Positions 44,402 through 53,486 of a DNA stretch of 64,000 bases are shown one piece after another. The DNA comes from an uncultured Bacteroidales bacterium. GTDB lineage: Bacteria > Bacteroidota > Bacteroidia > Bacteroidales > UBA932. The number at the start of each line of letters is the position of its first letter. The first letter of the stretch is position 1. The stretch lies in the NCBI GenBank assembly GCA_944323245.1, contig CALURT010000004.1, forward strand, positions 1 through 64,000, written 5' to 3'. The notes under the pieces are model-generated. The model saw only the letters and a list, made by a program, of their open reading frames with translations, did not search any database and was not told the origin of the DNA. The translations under genes and the position numbers were made by a program.

Positions 44402-47400
44402 ATGAAACCGTCAAGATATATAATGCTGATAGCTGCCGCAGCCGGACTGTCATACGGCTGTGTGCAGATGGAAGAGATGAGAACCTATGCACCGGAAGAT
44501 GTAGTTCCTCCCGTGCTCAATCCGCTCGACATAAATGACATAACAGTCACGGACGACAATTTGGACGAGACCGTGACATTTGTATGGGACGCCGCCGATT
44601 TCGGAGTAAGGGCGCAGGTGAATTATGCCATCGAAGTGACTTATGACGACGATGAAACCGGTGAGACAAGGAGCGTGACGATACAGTCCGGAATAAACGG
44701 CACTTCACATGAAATGACTTACGAGGAACTCAACTATACCGTCGGTCTTGCCGCCGATCTCGGAGGCCTCGGCGTTCCGCTCGAAACCCCGAGCACGGTG
44801 AGATTCTATGTGGGGGCTTCTGTCGGCTTGAGCGCCGATGTATATTGGTCGTTACCGATGGAACTCACGATGAGTGTCATTTATGCCGAACCGAGATATC
44901 CCAATGTCTGGGTTATCGGAAAGTATTCTAACTGGGATCACTCCCGTTCGCAGTTCCTTTTCAGTTTCGACAACAATGCAGAATTTGAAGGTATAATCGA
45001 TTTCGGTGAAAACGCTGCCGAAAACAACGGTGGTACCTCGGATGACGTAGGTTTCAAGCTCACCGGAGCGGCCAACTGGAACAACGCCACCGGAAACTGG
45101 GGTATCGGAGCGGAAATGCCTGATGCCGAGGCAGAGGAAATCACTCTTGTGAACAACGGCGGCAACATCGCCAACATCTATACGAAGCGTTATTACAGCC
45201 TGGCATACAATACCACCACTCTTGAGCTTACGAGACAGTATGCTTTCGACAGACTGGTGGTTTACGGAGACGCTGTCGGCGAAGAACAGACCATGCTCTT
45301 CAGCACGTTGGATCAGGAATTCTATCTTGATGCCACCCTTGTGGACGGAACCCTCAATTTCGCCCTCGTGGACGGCACCAGTCGTACTGTCCTCGGCTCT
45401 GCGACTGCCGGTATCCTTGATTCCGAAAACCCGATAACGGCGACAGCCGGCAATTTCAGGATATACGTGAACCTCAACAATTCGGATGAGAGGACATACG
45501 AGTTCAATGCTGAAGATTACGGCAAGGAAGTCGACGAGGAAGAGGAGATTACCGACCCTACCGGCCATACATGGGGTATCGTGGGTGAAATGAACAACTG
45601 GGGCGACCCTGTCGGAGATGAAGAGCCTGAGCCGGATCTTGCAATGGTTCTCGACGGAGACTACTATGTACGCAGGAACGTTTCCCTGACGGCAGGTGAA
45701 ATGTTCAAGATAAGGTATGACAACGACTGGCTGGACGCCGATGACAATCCTGCCAATTTCGGAGCTTCCGAAGATACGGAGATAGCGCCTGCCGACGGAC
45801 AGACCTACATGGCGGCAGTCCTCGTGTCGAACGGCGGCGGCAATCTTTATGTCAGCCGTACCGATGAATATGACATCTATTTCAATCCTGAACTCGGCTA
45901 CATTCACATCCGTCCGGCAGGTTCTGACGCTCCTGGCGACATAGATTGGGGACTCACGGGCTCGTTTACGGGATGGGAGCCTGGTGAAGACCTTCCGATG
46001 GTTGCGGCTGAAGGCGAAGGACAGGAATATTATATCTACGAAGGTCTTGAACTGACGGAAGATGCCATTCTGAAATTCAGATACGGCAACATGTTCAGGG
46101 ACGGAAGCGACAGCGCTTTCGGACTCCCTGCCGGAACTCCGGAGACAGGTACGAACGTCACCCTCAATGCTCCGGTAGCCTTGGATGCTGACGGAGGGGC
46201 GGCAGCCATAGCGCTTTCCGCAGGTACGTATGACCTTGTCCTGTACCCGACCCAGAGGACGGCATATTTCATTTCCGGTCCTGACGGTGTCGAAGTCCCT
46301 GACAGGATTACGTGGGGGATAACCGGTACCATGACAGGATGGGCTGACAATATGGACAGGCTGATGACGTCTTCCGACGGATATTATATCCTTGACAATA
46401 TCCATCTCGAAGCTGGAGCGGAATTCAGGTTCAGATACGGCAACAGCGCATCGGGAAGCGGTTACGGATTTGCGACGGATACGCGTGTGGCTGCGTCCGG
46501 CAATGTAATTGTCATGGAGTCAGGCGGCGAGGGCAGCCTGATAATGGATGCGGAAGGCGACTACGATATCTATCTTGACCCGAATTACGGTTTTGTCTAT
46601 ATAAAGGCACATGGAGATGATGCTCCTGCAGCCGTAACTTTCGGTATCCGTGCCGGAATCACCGAGGGAATGCCTGACCTGAGCATGATCCAGAGCGGCA
46701 ACGAATTTGTCTGCAGCAATGTCCGTTTCCCTGCATCGGATGCCTTCACCATCCGTGTCAGCAACAATGACGGACTCGTATTTGGAGGTACGTCATCCGG
46801 TACTGATACGGTGATAGCGGCTGTCGAAGACGGTTCTGCGATTTCAATTCTGCCTGGATTATATAATATCTATTTCAATTATGCCCGCAAGGAGATAAGG
46901 GTGACAGGTTCCGTTTCCGACCCTCAATGGGGAGTGGTAGGTACGTTCAACGGTTGGGGCAACGACTGGATAATGGTCGAGGAAAACGGTTACCTTGTAT
47001 GTTACGGCCTCAGATTCGACACTGACAATATCGTTGACGAAGATGGAGGCAACAGCAACGCCTTCAAGCTCCGTTACGGCTGGAGCTGGGATTTGGGCAG
47101 CGTGGGTGCACCTGGCAGCGAGGATTTGGAAGTTCCTGCCAATACAGCAGTCAACGTCGTCAATAACGGCGGTTCGAAGAATCTCATCGTTCCGCAGGCT
47201 GGTACGTACGACATTTATTTCGATCCTGATGCCATGCTCGTCTACGTCATGGACGAAGGAAAGACACCTGCCGATGCGGATACGCCTGACCCGACCGGAC
47301 ATTCATACGTCATAAGGGGAGAAGACTTCGGCTGGGATGCCGGTCTTGCCCTGACGGACAAAGGAACCTACGGAGTAGCCGAAGATATTGCAGCCACAAG

Positions 47401-47671
47401 TCTCCGGCAGTCTTTCAAACTTTACGACAATAATACCGGCCTGTGGTACGGACGCGGAGGCGGTGGAGATTACGTCCATCAGATTCCTGTCGGAGAAGCC
47501 GTCGAACTGTACAACAACAATCATTCGTCCGAAGGCCAAAGCAATGTCAGCCTTGTAGACACGGCATCGGAAGGGATGTATGACGTTTATTTCGTCTACC
47601 CTGCAGGAACAGGTACGGAAGACACGGGAACAATTTATATCATGAACGCAGGTGAAGTGCCGGCATTTTAA
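44402..47671 (+). CDS. Long SusE/SusF-like multi-CBM surface lipoprotein
   Basis: The 1089-aa protein has a lipoprotein signal (GLSYGC), an SusE N-terminal Ig-like domain (~35-160, FVWDAADFGVRAQVNYAIEV), then eight tandem beta-sandwich modules recognisable by starts such as WVIGKYSNW, WGIVGEMNNW, WGLTGSFTGW, WGITGTMTGW, FGIRAGITEG, WGVVGTFNGWG and YVIRGEDFGWD, each ending YDIYF-type strands. Classical SusE and SusF are under 500 aa with two or three such starch-binding modules. This single chain may replace both. The aromatic residues at module starts suit glucan stacking. It starts 14 nt after SusD. Confidence 0.85.
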   Translation: MKPSRYIMLIAAAAGLSYGCVQMEEMRTYAPEDVVPPVLNPLDINDITVTDDNLDETVTFVWDAADFGVRAQVNYAIEVTYDDDETGETRSVTIQSGINGTSHEMTYEELNYTVGLAADLGGLGVPLETPSTVRFYVGASVGLSADVYWSLPMELTMSVIYAEPRYPNVWVIGKYSNWDHSRSQFLFSFDNNAEFEGIIDFGENAAENNGGTSDDVGFKLTGAANWNNATGNWGIGAEMPDAEAEEITLVNNGGNIANIYTKRYYSLAYNTTTLELTRQYAFDRLVVYGDAVGEEQTMLFSTLDQEFYLDATLVDGTLNFALVDGTSRTVLGSATAGILDSENPITATAGNFRIYVNLNNSDERTYEFNAEDYGKEVDEEEEITDPTGHTWGIVGEMNNWGDPVGDEEPEPDLAMVLDGDYYVRRNVSLTAGEMFKIRYDNDWLDADDNPANFGASEDTEIAPADGQTYMAAVLVSNGGGNLYVSRTDEYDIYFNPELGYIHIRPAGSDAPGDIDWGLTGSFTGWEPGEDLPMVAAEGEGQEYYIYEGLELTEDAILKFRYGNMFRDGSDSAFGLPAGTPETGTNVTLNAPVALDADGGAAAIALSAGTYDLVLYPTQRTAYFISGPDGVEVPDRITWGITGTMTGWADNMDRLMTSSDGYYILDNIHLEAGAEFRFRYGNSASGSGYGFATDTRVAASGNVIVMESGGEGSLIMDAEGDYDIYLDPNYGFVYIKAHGDDAPAAVTFGIRAGITEGMPDLSMIQSGNEFVCSNVRFPASDAFTIRVSNNDGLVFGGTSSGTDTVIAAVEDGSAISILPGLYNIYFNYARKEIRVTGSVSDPQWGVVGTFNGWGNDWIMVEENGYLVCYGLRFDTDNIVDEDGGNSNAFKLRYGWSWDLGSVGAPGSEDLEVPANTAVNVVNNGGSKNLIVPQAGTYDIYFDPDAMLVYVMDEGKTPADADTPDPTGHSYVIRGEDFGWDAGLALTDKGTYGVAEDIAATSLRQSFKLYDNNTGLWYGRGGGGDYVHQIPVGEAVELYNNNHSSEGQSNVSLVDTASEGMYDVYFVYPAGTGTEDTGTIYIMNAGEVPAF

Positions 47672-47683
47672 TAGGATAGAGTT

Positions 47684-50284
47684 ATGAAAAAATATCTGTT
47701 ACTTGTAATTGTTTCTGTCTGTGCAGCTATCATTCCGGGCTGCACCCAAATGTCGGAGGAGATGTCCGAAGCCACACTTTCGGTTTCTACCTCATCCCTC
47801 TGGTTCGATGCCGCAGGCGGCAGGCAGATGATTGAAATCAGTACATACGCCGGCTCATGGACGGTGAGCATGGCCGACGGTTCAGACTGGTGTACTTCGG
47901 ACAAGACATCCGGTACCACTTCATCGTCATTCTATGTGGAGACTGTACCGAACGGCGGACAGCAGAGGGAAGCCACGCTTACCGTATCCGCTCCGGGATG
48001 CAAGGATGTCATAGTGACCGTCACCCAGAACGGAGAGGCAGACGAGCAGTTGTCATGGACTCCGGAAACGCCGGAAGCGGACAGCCCGCTTGTCATTACG
48101 TACAAGCCTGTACCCGAATCTGACTTGTATGACTACAACGGTGACCTCTATGCATACATAGGCGTGGTGGACGGAGATTTCTGGCGTTTCACCCCTGCCG
48201 ATTACAATACCAATGCGGAGAAAGCCAGGCTCAACCATGTCGGAGACAATACATGGACTCTCGAACTGGCTCCTACAATACGTGAATGGTTTGATGCCGG
48301 GACTGCGGAGGTCTCGAAGATAGGCCTGATAATCCGCAGCGAGGACATGGGCAGGGAAGCGTTCGAAGAGGATGTCTTCATAGAAGTGACTGACGGAGAA
48401 TACACACTTGTACATCAGGCTCCGGTTGAGAAAGCCGTTCCGGACAATCTCCCGTACGGTATCAACTACAGCGATGACGGTAAGCAGGTGACATTCGTAT
48501 TTGCCGCAGCCGACAATACCGGGGCGAGAAACTACGATTTCTGCTATCTGATAGGAGAGTTCAACGGCTGGCAGCCGTCATTGGCGTATGCCATGAAATG
48601 GGATCAGTCCCGCGGAGCGTGGTGGTACACCCTCTCCCTGAACGATCCTGACGGCGACCCTGCCACGGACGATGCTCTTGATCCGGAACAGGAATACATG
48701 TTCCAGTATTATATAGGGAAAAGTGATGACGACACACAGACCATAAGAGTTAGCGATCCGTTCACGGAGATAGTCTACTGCTCTGACGACCAGTATATAT
48801 CGTCATCCACATATCCTATGTTGCCTGAGTTCCCGGCCCAGCAGACGAGCGGTCTCGTTTCCGCCTTCTGCGCCAAACCTGCTGAATATTCATGGCAGAA
48901 CGACGGTTTCAGGATAGAGGACAAGAATGATCTTGTCATATATGAACTCCTGTTCCGTGACTTCTCCGCTTCTGGCGACATAAAAGGTGCCATGGAGCAT
49001 CTCGACTATCTTGAAAACCTCGGGATCAACGCCATCGAACTTATGCCGATACAGGAATTCGACGGCAACGACAGCTGGGGATATGCCCCGAACTCGTACT
49101 TTGCCATGGACAAGGCTTACGGCACGAGGGAAATGTACAAGCAGTTCATCGACGAATGCCATGGACGCGGAATAGCGGTCATCGTGGACGTCGTCTACAA
49201 CCATCTGACAGGCTCGAGCACCCTTGCGAAACTGTACTGGAACGATCAGACAGACCAGACGGCAGACAACAACCCGTGGTTCAATGTCACGGCCCCTCAT
49301 CCGTTCAGCGTCTACCATGACCTGAGGCACGATGTCCAGTTCGTCAGGGATTATGTGAAAAGGAGTCTCGAATATCTCCTTGAGGAATACCATGTGGACG
49401 GTTTCCGCTTCGACCTGACCAAAGGATTCACGCAGAACGATCAGGGAGATGCTTCCCGCTACAACAGCGAACGTATCGGTTACCTGACTGAATATTACAA
49501 TTTCATACAGTCGGTGAATCCGGATGCCGTGATGATTCTCGAGCACTTCTGCAACGGAGACGAGGAGCAGGAACTTGCATCAAGGGGAATGCAGTTGTGG
49601 AGCAATCAGAACAATGCCTACTGCCAGAGTGCAATGGGCTACAGGGAAAACAGCGAATTCTGGAACCTTTACACCGGAACCAACGGCAGCGGGGTGCGTT
49701 TCGGAGGCTATGTCGGGTTCATGGAAAGCCATGACGAGGAGAGGACGCAGTTCAAGGCCGTTGAATACGGACAAGCATCCGTAAAGGATGACCTTGAAGC
49801 AAGGATGAAAAGGGGAGGAGTCAATGCGGCCTTCTTCCTTACCGTACCGGGTCCTAAGATGATATGGCAGTTCGGCGAATTGGGATATGACTATTCGATT
49901 GAATACAACAACCGTACGGGTCGCAAACCTGTCCGTTGGGATTATTATGACGATCCTTACAGGAAAGGACTTTATGACAATTATTCGAAGCTCCTCGCTT
50001 TCAGAAGGGACAATCCTGAGTTCTTCGACGAAGGTGTGAACTTCTCATGGCAGGTTGGATATGACAACTGGACCAACGGAAGGACCATTACTTCGACCGC
50101 ATCCGACGGCAGGACCTTTGTCGTGGTCGGCAATTTCGACACCGAGGCAAGAAGGGACTTTGTGGAAGTGCCGGCAGGTGAGTGGAAGGATTATTTCACC
50201 GGCGAAAGTTACGAGCGGGATGCCAACGGCCTGCTGACCGTGGAACTCGGAGCAGGAGAATACCGTCTGTTTGTCAATTTCTGA
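47684..50284 (+). CDS. BACON-GH13 alpha-amylase-family lipoprotein
   Basis: The 866-aa protein has a lipobox (IIPGC), a BACON domain (~25-115, SSLWFDAAGGRQMIEIST...DWCTSDK), a linker region and CBM48-like module (~260-340, YLIGEFNGWQPSLAYAMKWD), then a GH13 barrel: DVVYNH, GFRFDLTKGF (nucleophile Asp), MILEHF (acid/base Glu) and ESHDEER. It probably hydrolyses alpha-1,4-glucan at the surface, in the SusG role. Its CBM48-like part leaves pullulanase-type activity possible. It starts 12 nt after the SusE/F gene. Confidence 0.92.
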   Translation: MKKYLLLVIVSVCAAIIPGCTQMSEEMSEATLSVSTSSLWFDAAGGRQMIEISTYAGSWTVSMADGSDWCTSDKTSGTTSSSFYVETVPNGGQQREATLTVSAPGCKDVIVTVTQNGEADEQLSWTPETPEADSPLVITYKPVPESDLYDYNGDLYAYIGVVDGDFWRFTPADYNTNAEKARLNHVGDNTWTLELAPTIREWFDAGTAEVSKIGLIIRSEDMGREAFEEDVFIEVTDGEYTLVHQAPVEKAVPDNLPYGINYSDDGKQVTFVFAAADNTGARNYDFCYLIGEFNGWQPSLAYAMKWDQSRGAWWYTLSLNDPDGDPATDDALDPEQEYMFQYYIGKSDDDTQTIRVSDPFTEIVYCSDDQYISSSTYPMLPEFPAQQTSGLVSAFCAKPAEYSWQNDGFRIEDKNDLVIYELLFRDFSASGDIKGAMEHLDYLENLGINAIELMPIQEFDGNDSWGYAPNSYFAMDKAYGTREMYKQFIDECHGRGIAVIVDVVYNHLTGSSTLAKLYWNDQTDQTADNNPWFNVTAPHPFSVYHDLRHDVQFVRDYVKRSLEYLLEEYHVDGFRFDLTKGFTQNDQGDASRYNSERIGYLTEYYNFIQSVNPDAVMILEHFCNGDEEQELASRGMQLWSNQNNAYCQSAMGYRENSEFWNLYTGTNGSGVRFGGYVGFMESHDEERTQFKAVEYGQASVKDDLEARMKRGGVNAAFFLTVPGPKMIWQFGELGYDYSIEYNNRTGRKPVRWDYYDDPYRKGLYDNYSKLLAFRRDNPEFFDEGVNFSWQVGYDNWTNGRTITSTASDGRTFVVVGNFDTEARRDFVEVPAGEWKDYFTGESYERDANGLLTVELGAGEYRLFVNF

Positions 50285-50350
50285 TCTGACGGTTTCAAGG
50301 ACAGGAGGGAATCAGGATATGGAAAATTAATTTTAACTAATTTTTATACA

Positions 50351-50485
50351 ATGAAAGAGAATATTTTAATTAAGAATGAGTATGTCGAGCCGGAGATATC
50401 CGTAGTAGACATGGAAGTGGAGGCAGGTTTTGCCGCCAGTACACGGGATCTGTTTTATGATGAACAGGATGTTGATTGGATCTAA
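50351..50485 (+). CDS. 44-aa peptide in the glucan-utilization operon
   Basis: This small frame starts MKENILIKNEYVEPEISVVD and continues with MEVEAGFAAS and an acidic, aromatic tail ending DVDWI. It sits between the GH13 gene (66 nt upstream) and the fimbrillin-like gene (25 nt downstream), on the same strand. Similar short proteins with a PEI/V...GFAAS core occur, from memory, in other Bacteroidetes, without known function. No signal peptide or membrane segment is visible. I judge it a real gene from position and composition. Confidence 0.6.
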   Translation: MKENILIKNEYVEPEISVVDMEVEAGFAASTRDLFYDEQDVDWI

Positions 50486-50510
50486 TGTCGGATTTTAAAA
50501 TTTTAAGGAA

Positions 50511-52055
50511 ATGAAAAAGATTTTGTTTTTGACATCCATGGCATTGGTTGCTGCAGTGTCTTTCAGCTGCAACAAGGAAAATATCGAGGGTAACGGCAAT
50601 GCTGCCGGCGAAGAGGTGGTGCTTTACGCTCCGCAATCAGTGATCAAAGCTTCTTCGGTAGAGACCAAAACCGCTTTGTCGGGTCTTGAAATCCTTTGGG
50701 AAGAAGGCGATGTCATCTCGCTTTTCAATGAGAACGACACTCCTATGAACTACAGTCTCATAAGCGGTGAAAACACCACTTCCGGAGAATTCCGGGCCGA
50801 GTCGGAGCCGGAAACAGGATATTCATACGCTATTTATCCTGCAGTGAGCGGTCAGGTTGACGTAACGTCGGTATCTGTGACTGTAGCACAGAACCAGACA
50901 TATCTCGCAGAAGGTTTCTCAACGGAATTCCCTATGGGAGCTGTCACTTCTGACGGTGAGAACTTCACGTTCACTAACCTCGCCACAGTGCTGAGCCTTC
51001 CTTTGCAGGGTGATGCAGTCGTACGTTCGATAAGCATCGAGGCCGTAGGCGGTGAAGGTCTTGCAGGTGACGCAACCGTGGATTTCTCCGGTGCAACTCC
51101 TGTCCTTGCAGCTGCCGGTGACGCATCTCCGGTTGTCACTTTGGATTGCGGCGAATCTGGAGTACAGCTTTCCGCTGACGCAGCTACAGTGTTCAATTTC
51201 ATCCTTATCCCAGGTGAATATACCCAGGGTTTCAAAGTAACTGTGAATGAAACCAACGGCAACTCCACTGTCAAGACTACAGGCAGTAATGCCATGACTT
51301 TGCAGGCCGGTTCTATCTTCAAGATCAAGTCCGCCCTTCCAGTAGTGACCCCGCAGGGCTGGAATTTGGTAGGTGGCTTTGTCGGAGATAATACCAAAGA
51401 CGATTGGTCTTCTTGGATTGAAATGGAAGGAGGAAACGGCCTGTATTACTGTTCGGATGTTACTGTTCCTGCAGATGCAGAGCGGAATCAATTCAAGGTG
51501 AGACATCGCGCAAACGAATGGTATGGATATAGTAATAAAGGTACCGTGACGTCAGTGACACTGCAGAAGGTATTTAAAATATATAGGACTGGCGGAGTTC
51601 CGGGTAGTGGAGACGAGTGGCCAGGTAAAGATGAAGGAAATTTGAGAGTCGAGCCGGCCGGTACTTATGATTTCTATTTTGTTGAAAACAATCATGAGGT
51701 AATCGTAATGCCTGCCGACGTCGCACCATTTGTCTTGACTGGAACCTTCAATGAATGGGGTGAAACTCCGTTTGAGATTGAAAATGGTCTGATGATAGCC
51801 AGAAACATCAGTTTTAGCGGTAATGACGTGTTCAAGATTAAACTTGCAAAAATTTCAGATGATGATAAAGGCAAGAATTGGGATGGCGGCTATAATATAG
51901 GTTCAAATAATGGCCAGCCTATTGTATCTGACGAATATTATTACCCAAATAATAGTACCGGTAGTAGCGATATCAGTACATCTGTTACAGGTACATACGA
52001 TATTACATTCGACATCAAGAATAACTCGATCATAATGACTGCTTCACAGAACTAA
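50511..52055 (+). CDS. Fimbrillin-like / SusE-F-type CBM chimeric lipoprotein
   Basis: The 514-aa product has a lipobox (AVSFSC, Cys ~20). Residues ~40-275 follow the fimbrillin (Mfa-like) pattern: KTALSGLEILWEEGDVISLF, YAIYPAVSG, FTNLATVLSLPL. Residues ~285-395 and ~400-514 are two modules like those of the SusE/F protein (WNLVGGFVG; FVLTGTFNEWGE), each ending YDFYF or YDITF. It may present glucan-binding modules on a fimbrillin-like base. The last ~450 nt are more AT-rich than the rest of the operon. A terminator follows. Confidence 0.75.
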   Translation: MKKILFLTSMALVAAVSFSCNKENIEGNGNAAGEEVVLYAPQSVIKASSVETKTALSGLEILWEEGDVISLFNENDTPMNYSLISGENTTSGEFRAESEPETGYSYAIYPAVSGQVDVTSVSVTVAQNQTYLAEGFSTEFPMGAVTSDGENFTFTNLATVLSLPLQGDAVVRSISIEAVGGEGLAGDATVDFSGATPVLAAAGDASPVVTLDCGESGVQLSADAATVFNFILIPGEYTQGFKVTVNETNGNSTVKTTGSNAMTLQAGSIFKIKSALPVVTPQGWNLVGGFVGDNTKDDWSSWIEMEGGNGLYYCSDVTVPADAERNQFKVRHRANEWYGYSNKGTVTSVTLQKVFKIYRTGGVPGSGDEWPGKDEGNLRVEPAGTYDFYFVENNHEVIVMPADVAPFVLTGTFNEWGETPFEIENGLMIARNISFSGNDVFKIKLAKISDDDKGKNWDGGYNIGSNNGQPIVSDEYYYPNNSTGSSDISTSVTGTYDITFDIKNNSIIMTASQN

Positions 52056-52102
52056 ACGTTCATAAAATTTCTCTGACCGGAACGAATTCGGTCAAATATA
52101 AC

Positions 52103-52145
52103 GTCCGGACAAATCACCCCGATTTGCCCGGACTTTTTCTTTTTC
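52103..52145 (+). terminator. Terminator of the glucan-utilization operon
   Basis: GTCCGGACAAAT (52103-52114) / ATTTGCCCGGAC (52122-52133) pair with one mismatch, followed by TTTTTCTTTTTC. It lies 48 nt after the last stop codon of the operon. Confidence 0.85.
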
Positions 52146-52171
52146 TGTAAATCCATATCAGATAAAATAAG

Positions 52172-52179
52172 TACCTTTG
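52172..52179 (+). promoter_or_regulatory. Promoter -7 box of the restriction-modification operon
   Basis: TACCTTTG is an exact -7 match, 17 nt before ATG 52197. A TTG at 52191 lies too close to the box to be a likely start. Confidence 0.6.
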
Positions 52180-52196
52180 CTATGTAAATCTTGAAT

Positions 52197-53483
52197 ATGG
52201 AAATAAAAACGGTACATACCCTTGTCAATGGAGACAGCAGGAATCTCTCCCTTATTCCTGATAAATCAGTGCATTTGATCATCACTTCTCCTCCATATTG
52301 GCAATTGAAAGATTATGGCGATGACAGACAGATCGGTTTTCATGACAGTTACGAAAGCTATATAAATAATCTTAATTTGGTATGGTCGGAATGCAATCGT
52401 GTATTGCATGACGGTTGCCGTTTATGCATTAATATCGGAGATCAGTTTGCCCGTTCCGTTTACTACGGACGCTACAAGGTCATACCTATCAGGACTGAAA
52501 TAATACGCTTCTGTGAAGCCATCGGAATGGATTATATGGGGGCTGTGATATGGCAGAAACAGACGACAATGAATACTACCGGTGGCGGCGCTGTCATGGG
52601 AAGTTTCCCGTATCCGCGAAACGGTATCCTGAAAATAGATTATGAGTTTATCCTGATATTCAAAAAACAAGGGAAAGCCCCTGCAGTTGCTCCGGAGCAG
52701 AAGAAATTGTCGGAAATGACGAAAGAAGAATGGAATACGTATTTTGCATCCCATTGGAATTTCGGTGGAGCCAAACAGGATGGTCATATAGCCGTTTTTC
52801 CTGAAGAATTGCCGCATCGCCTGATTAAAATGTTTTCGTTTGCAGGTGAAACCGTTTTTGATCCGTTCATGGGGAGCGGTACGACGGCATTGGCTGCTCG
52901 GAACCTGCAGCGAAATTCTGTCGGATATGAGATCAATGCCGATTATAGAAAATATTATGATGAGAAGGTAAACTCGTCTTTGCCTTTCGGGAACGCTGAA
53001 TATGTCTATAAGGAAGATACTTCTGTCTTTGATATAGATGGAAGGATGGATAAATTGCCATACAGGTTTCATGATCCGCACAGGATGGAAAATAAAATTG
53101 ACATCAAGCAACTGCAGTTCGGTTCACGGATAGATAAGGACAAAAAGTCCCGGGAAGAATATTTTTCAGTAAAGTCGGTTTTGTCTCCGAATACTGTCGT
53201 CCTGAACAACGGGTTGACTATACGGTTGCTCGGAATCAAGGAAAAACCGTCAGTCAATGGTAATGCTACAAGGTTCCTTATCGAAAAGACTAAAGGAAGA
53301 AAAGTGTATCTGCGTTATGATTCCGTGAAATATGATGAAAAGGATCATTTGCTGTGTTATTTATATTTGGACAACAGGACCTTTGTCAATGCACATTTGC
53401 TGAAAAACGGTTTGGCTGACATAGATTATTCCGTTGATTTCAAATACAAACACAAATTTGAAGAACTTATAAACTTACATTAA
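52197..53483 (+). CDS. Type II DNA methyltransferase with C-terminal SNase-like domain
   Basis: The 428-aa protein has motif IV TSPPYWQLKDYG (~30) before motif I VFDPFMGSGTTALAA (~220), the beta-class order; SPPY suggests N4-cytosine or N6-adenine methylation. Residues ~310-428 resemble a staphylococcal-nuclease fold (GLTIRLLGI, ATRFLIEKTKGRKVYLRYD, LLCYLYLDNRTFVNAHLLKNGLA). Catalytic SNase residues seem lost: the usual GIDTPE reads GIKEKP and GRLL reads DHLL. It may help DNA recognition. The cognate nuclease gene follows after 3 nt. The region is AT-rich, suggesting transfer. Confidence 0.85.
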   Translation: MEIKTVHTLVNGDSRNLSLIPDKSVHLIITSPPYWQLKDYGDDRQIGFHDSYESYINNLNLVWSECNRVLHDGCRLCINIGDQFARSVYYGRYKVIPIRTEIIRFCEAIGMDYMGAVIWQKQTTMNTTGGGAVMGSFPYPRNGILKIDYEFILIFKKQGKAPAVAPEQKKLSEMTKEEWNTYFASHWNFGGAKQDGHIAVFPEELPHRLIKMFSFAGETVFDPFMGSGTTALAARNLQRNSVGYEINADYRKYYDEKVNSSLPFGNAEYVYKEDTSVFDIDGRMDKLPYRFHDPHRMENKIDIKQLQFGSRIDKDKKSREEYFSVKSVLSPNTVVLNNGLTIRLLGIKEKPSVNGNATRFLIEKTKGRKVYLRYDSVKYDEKDHLLCYLYLDNRTFVNAHLLKNGLADIDYSVDFKYKHKFEELINLH

Positions 53484-53486
53484 GCT

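Noticed and set aside
44852-46405. 517-codon open frame on the minus strand
   Set aside because: It is antisense to the SusE/F-like gene, whose modules account for the sequence; no domain is recognisable.
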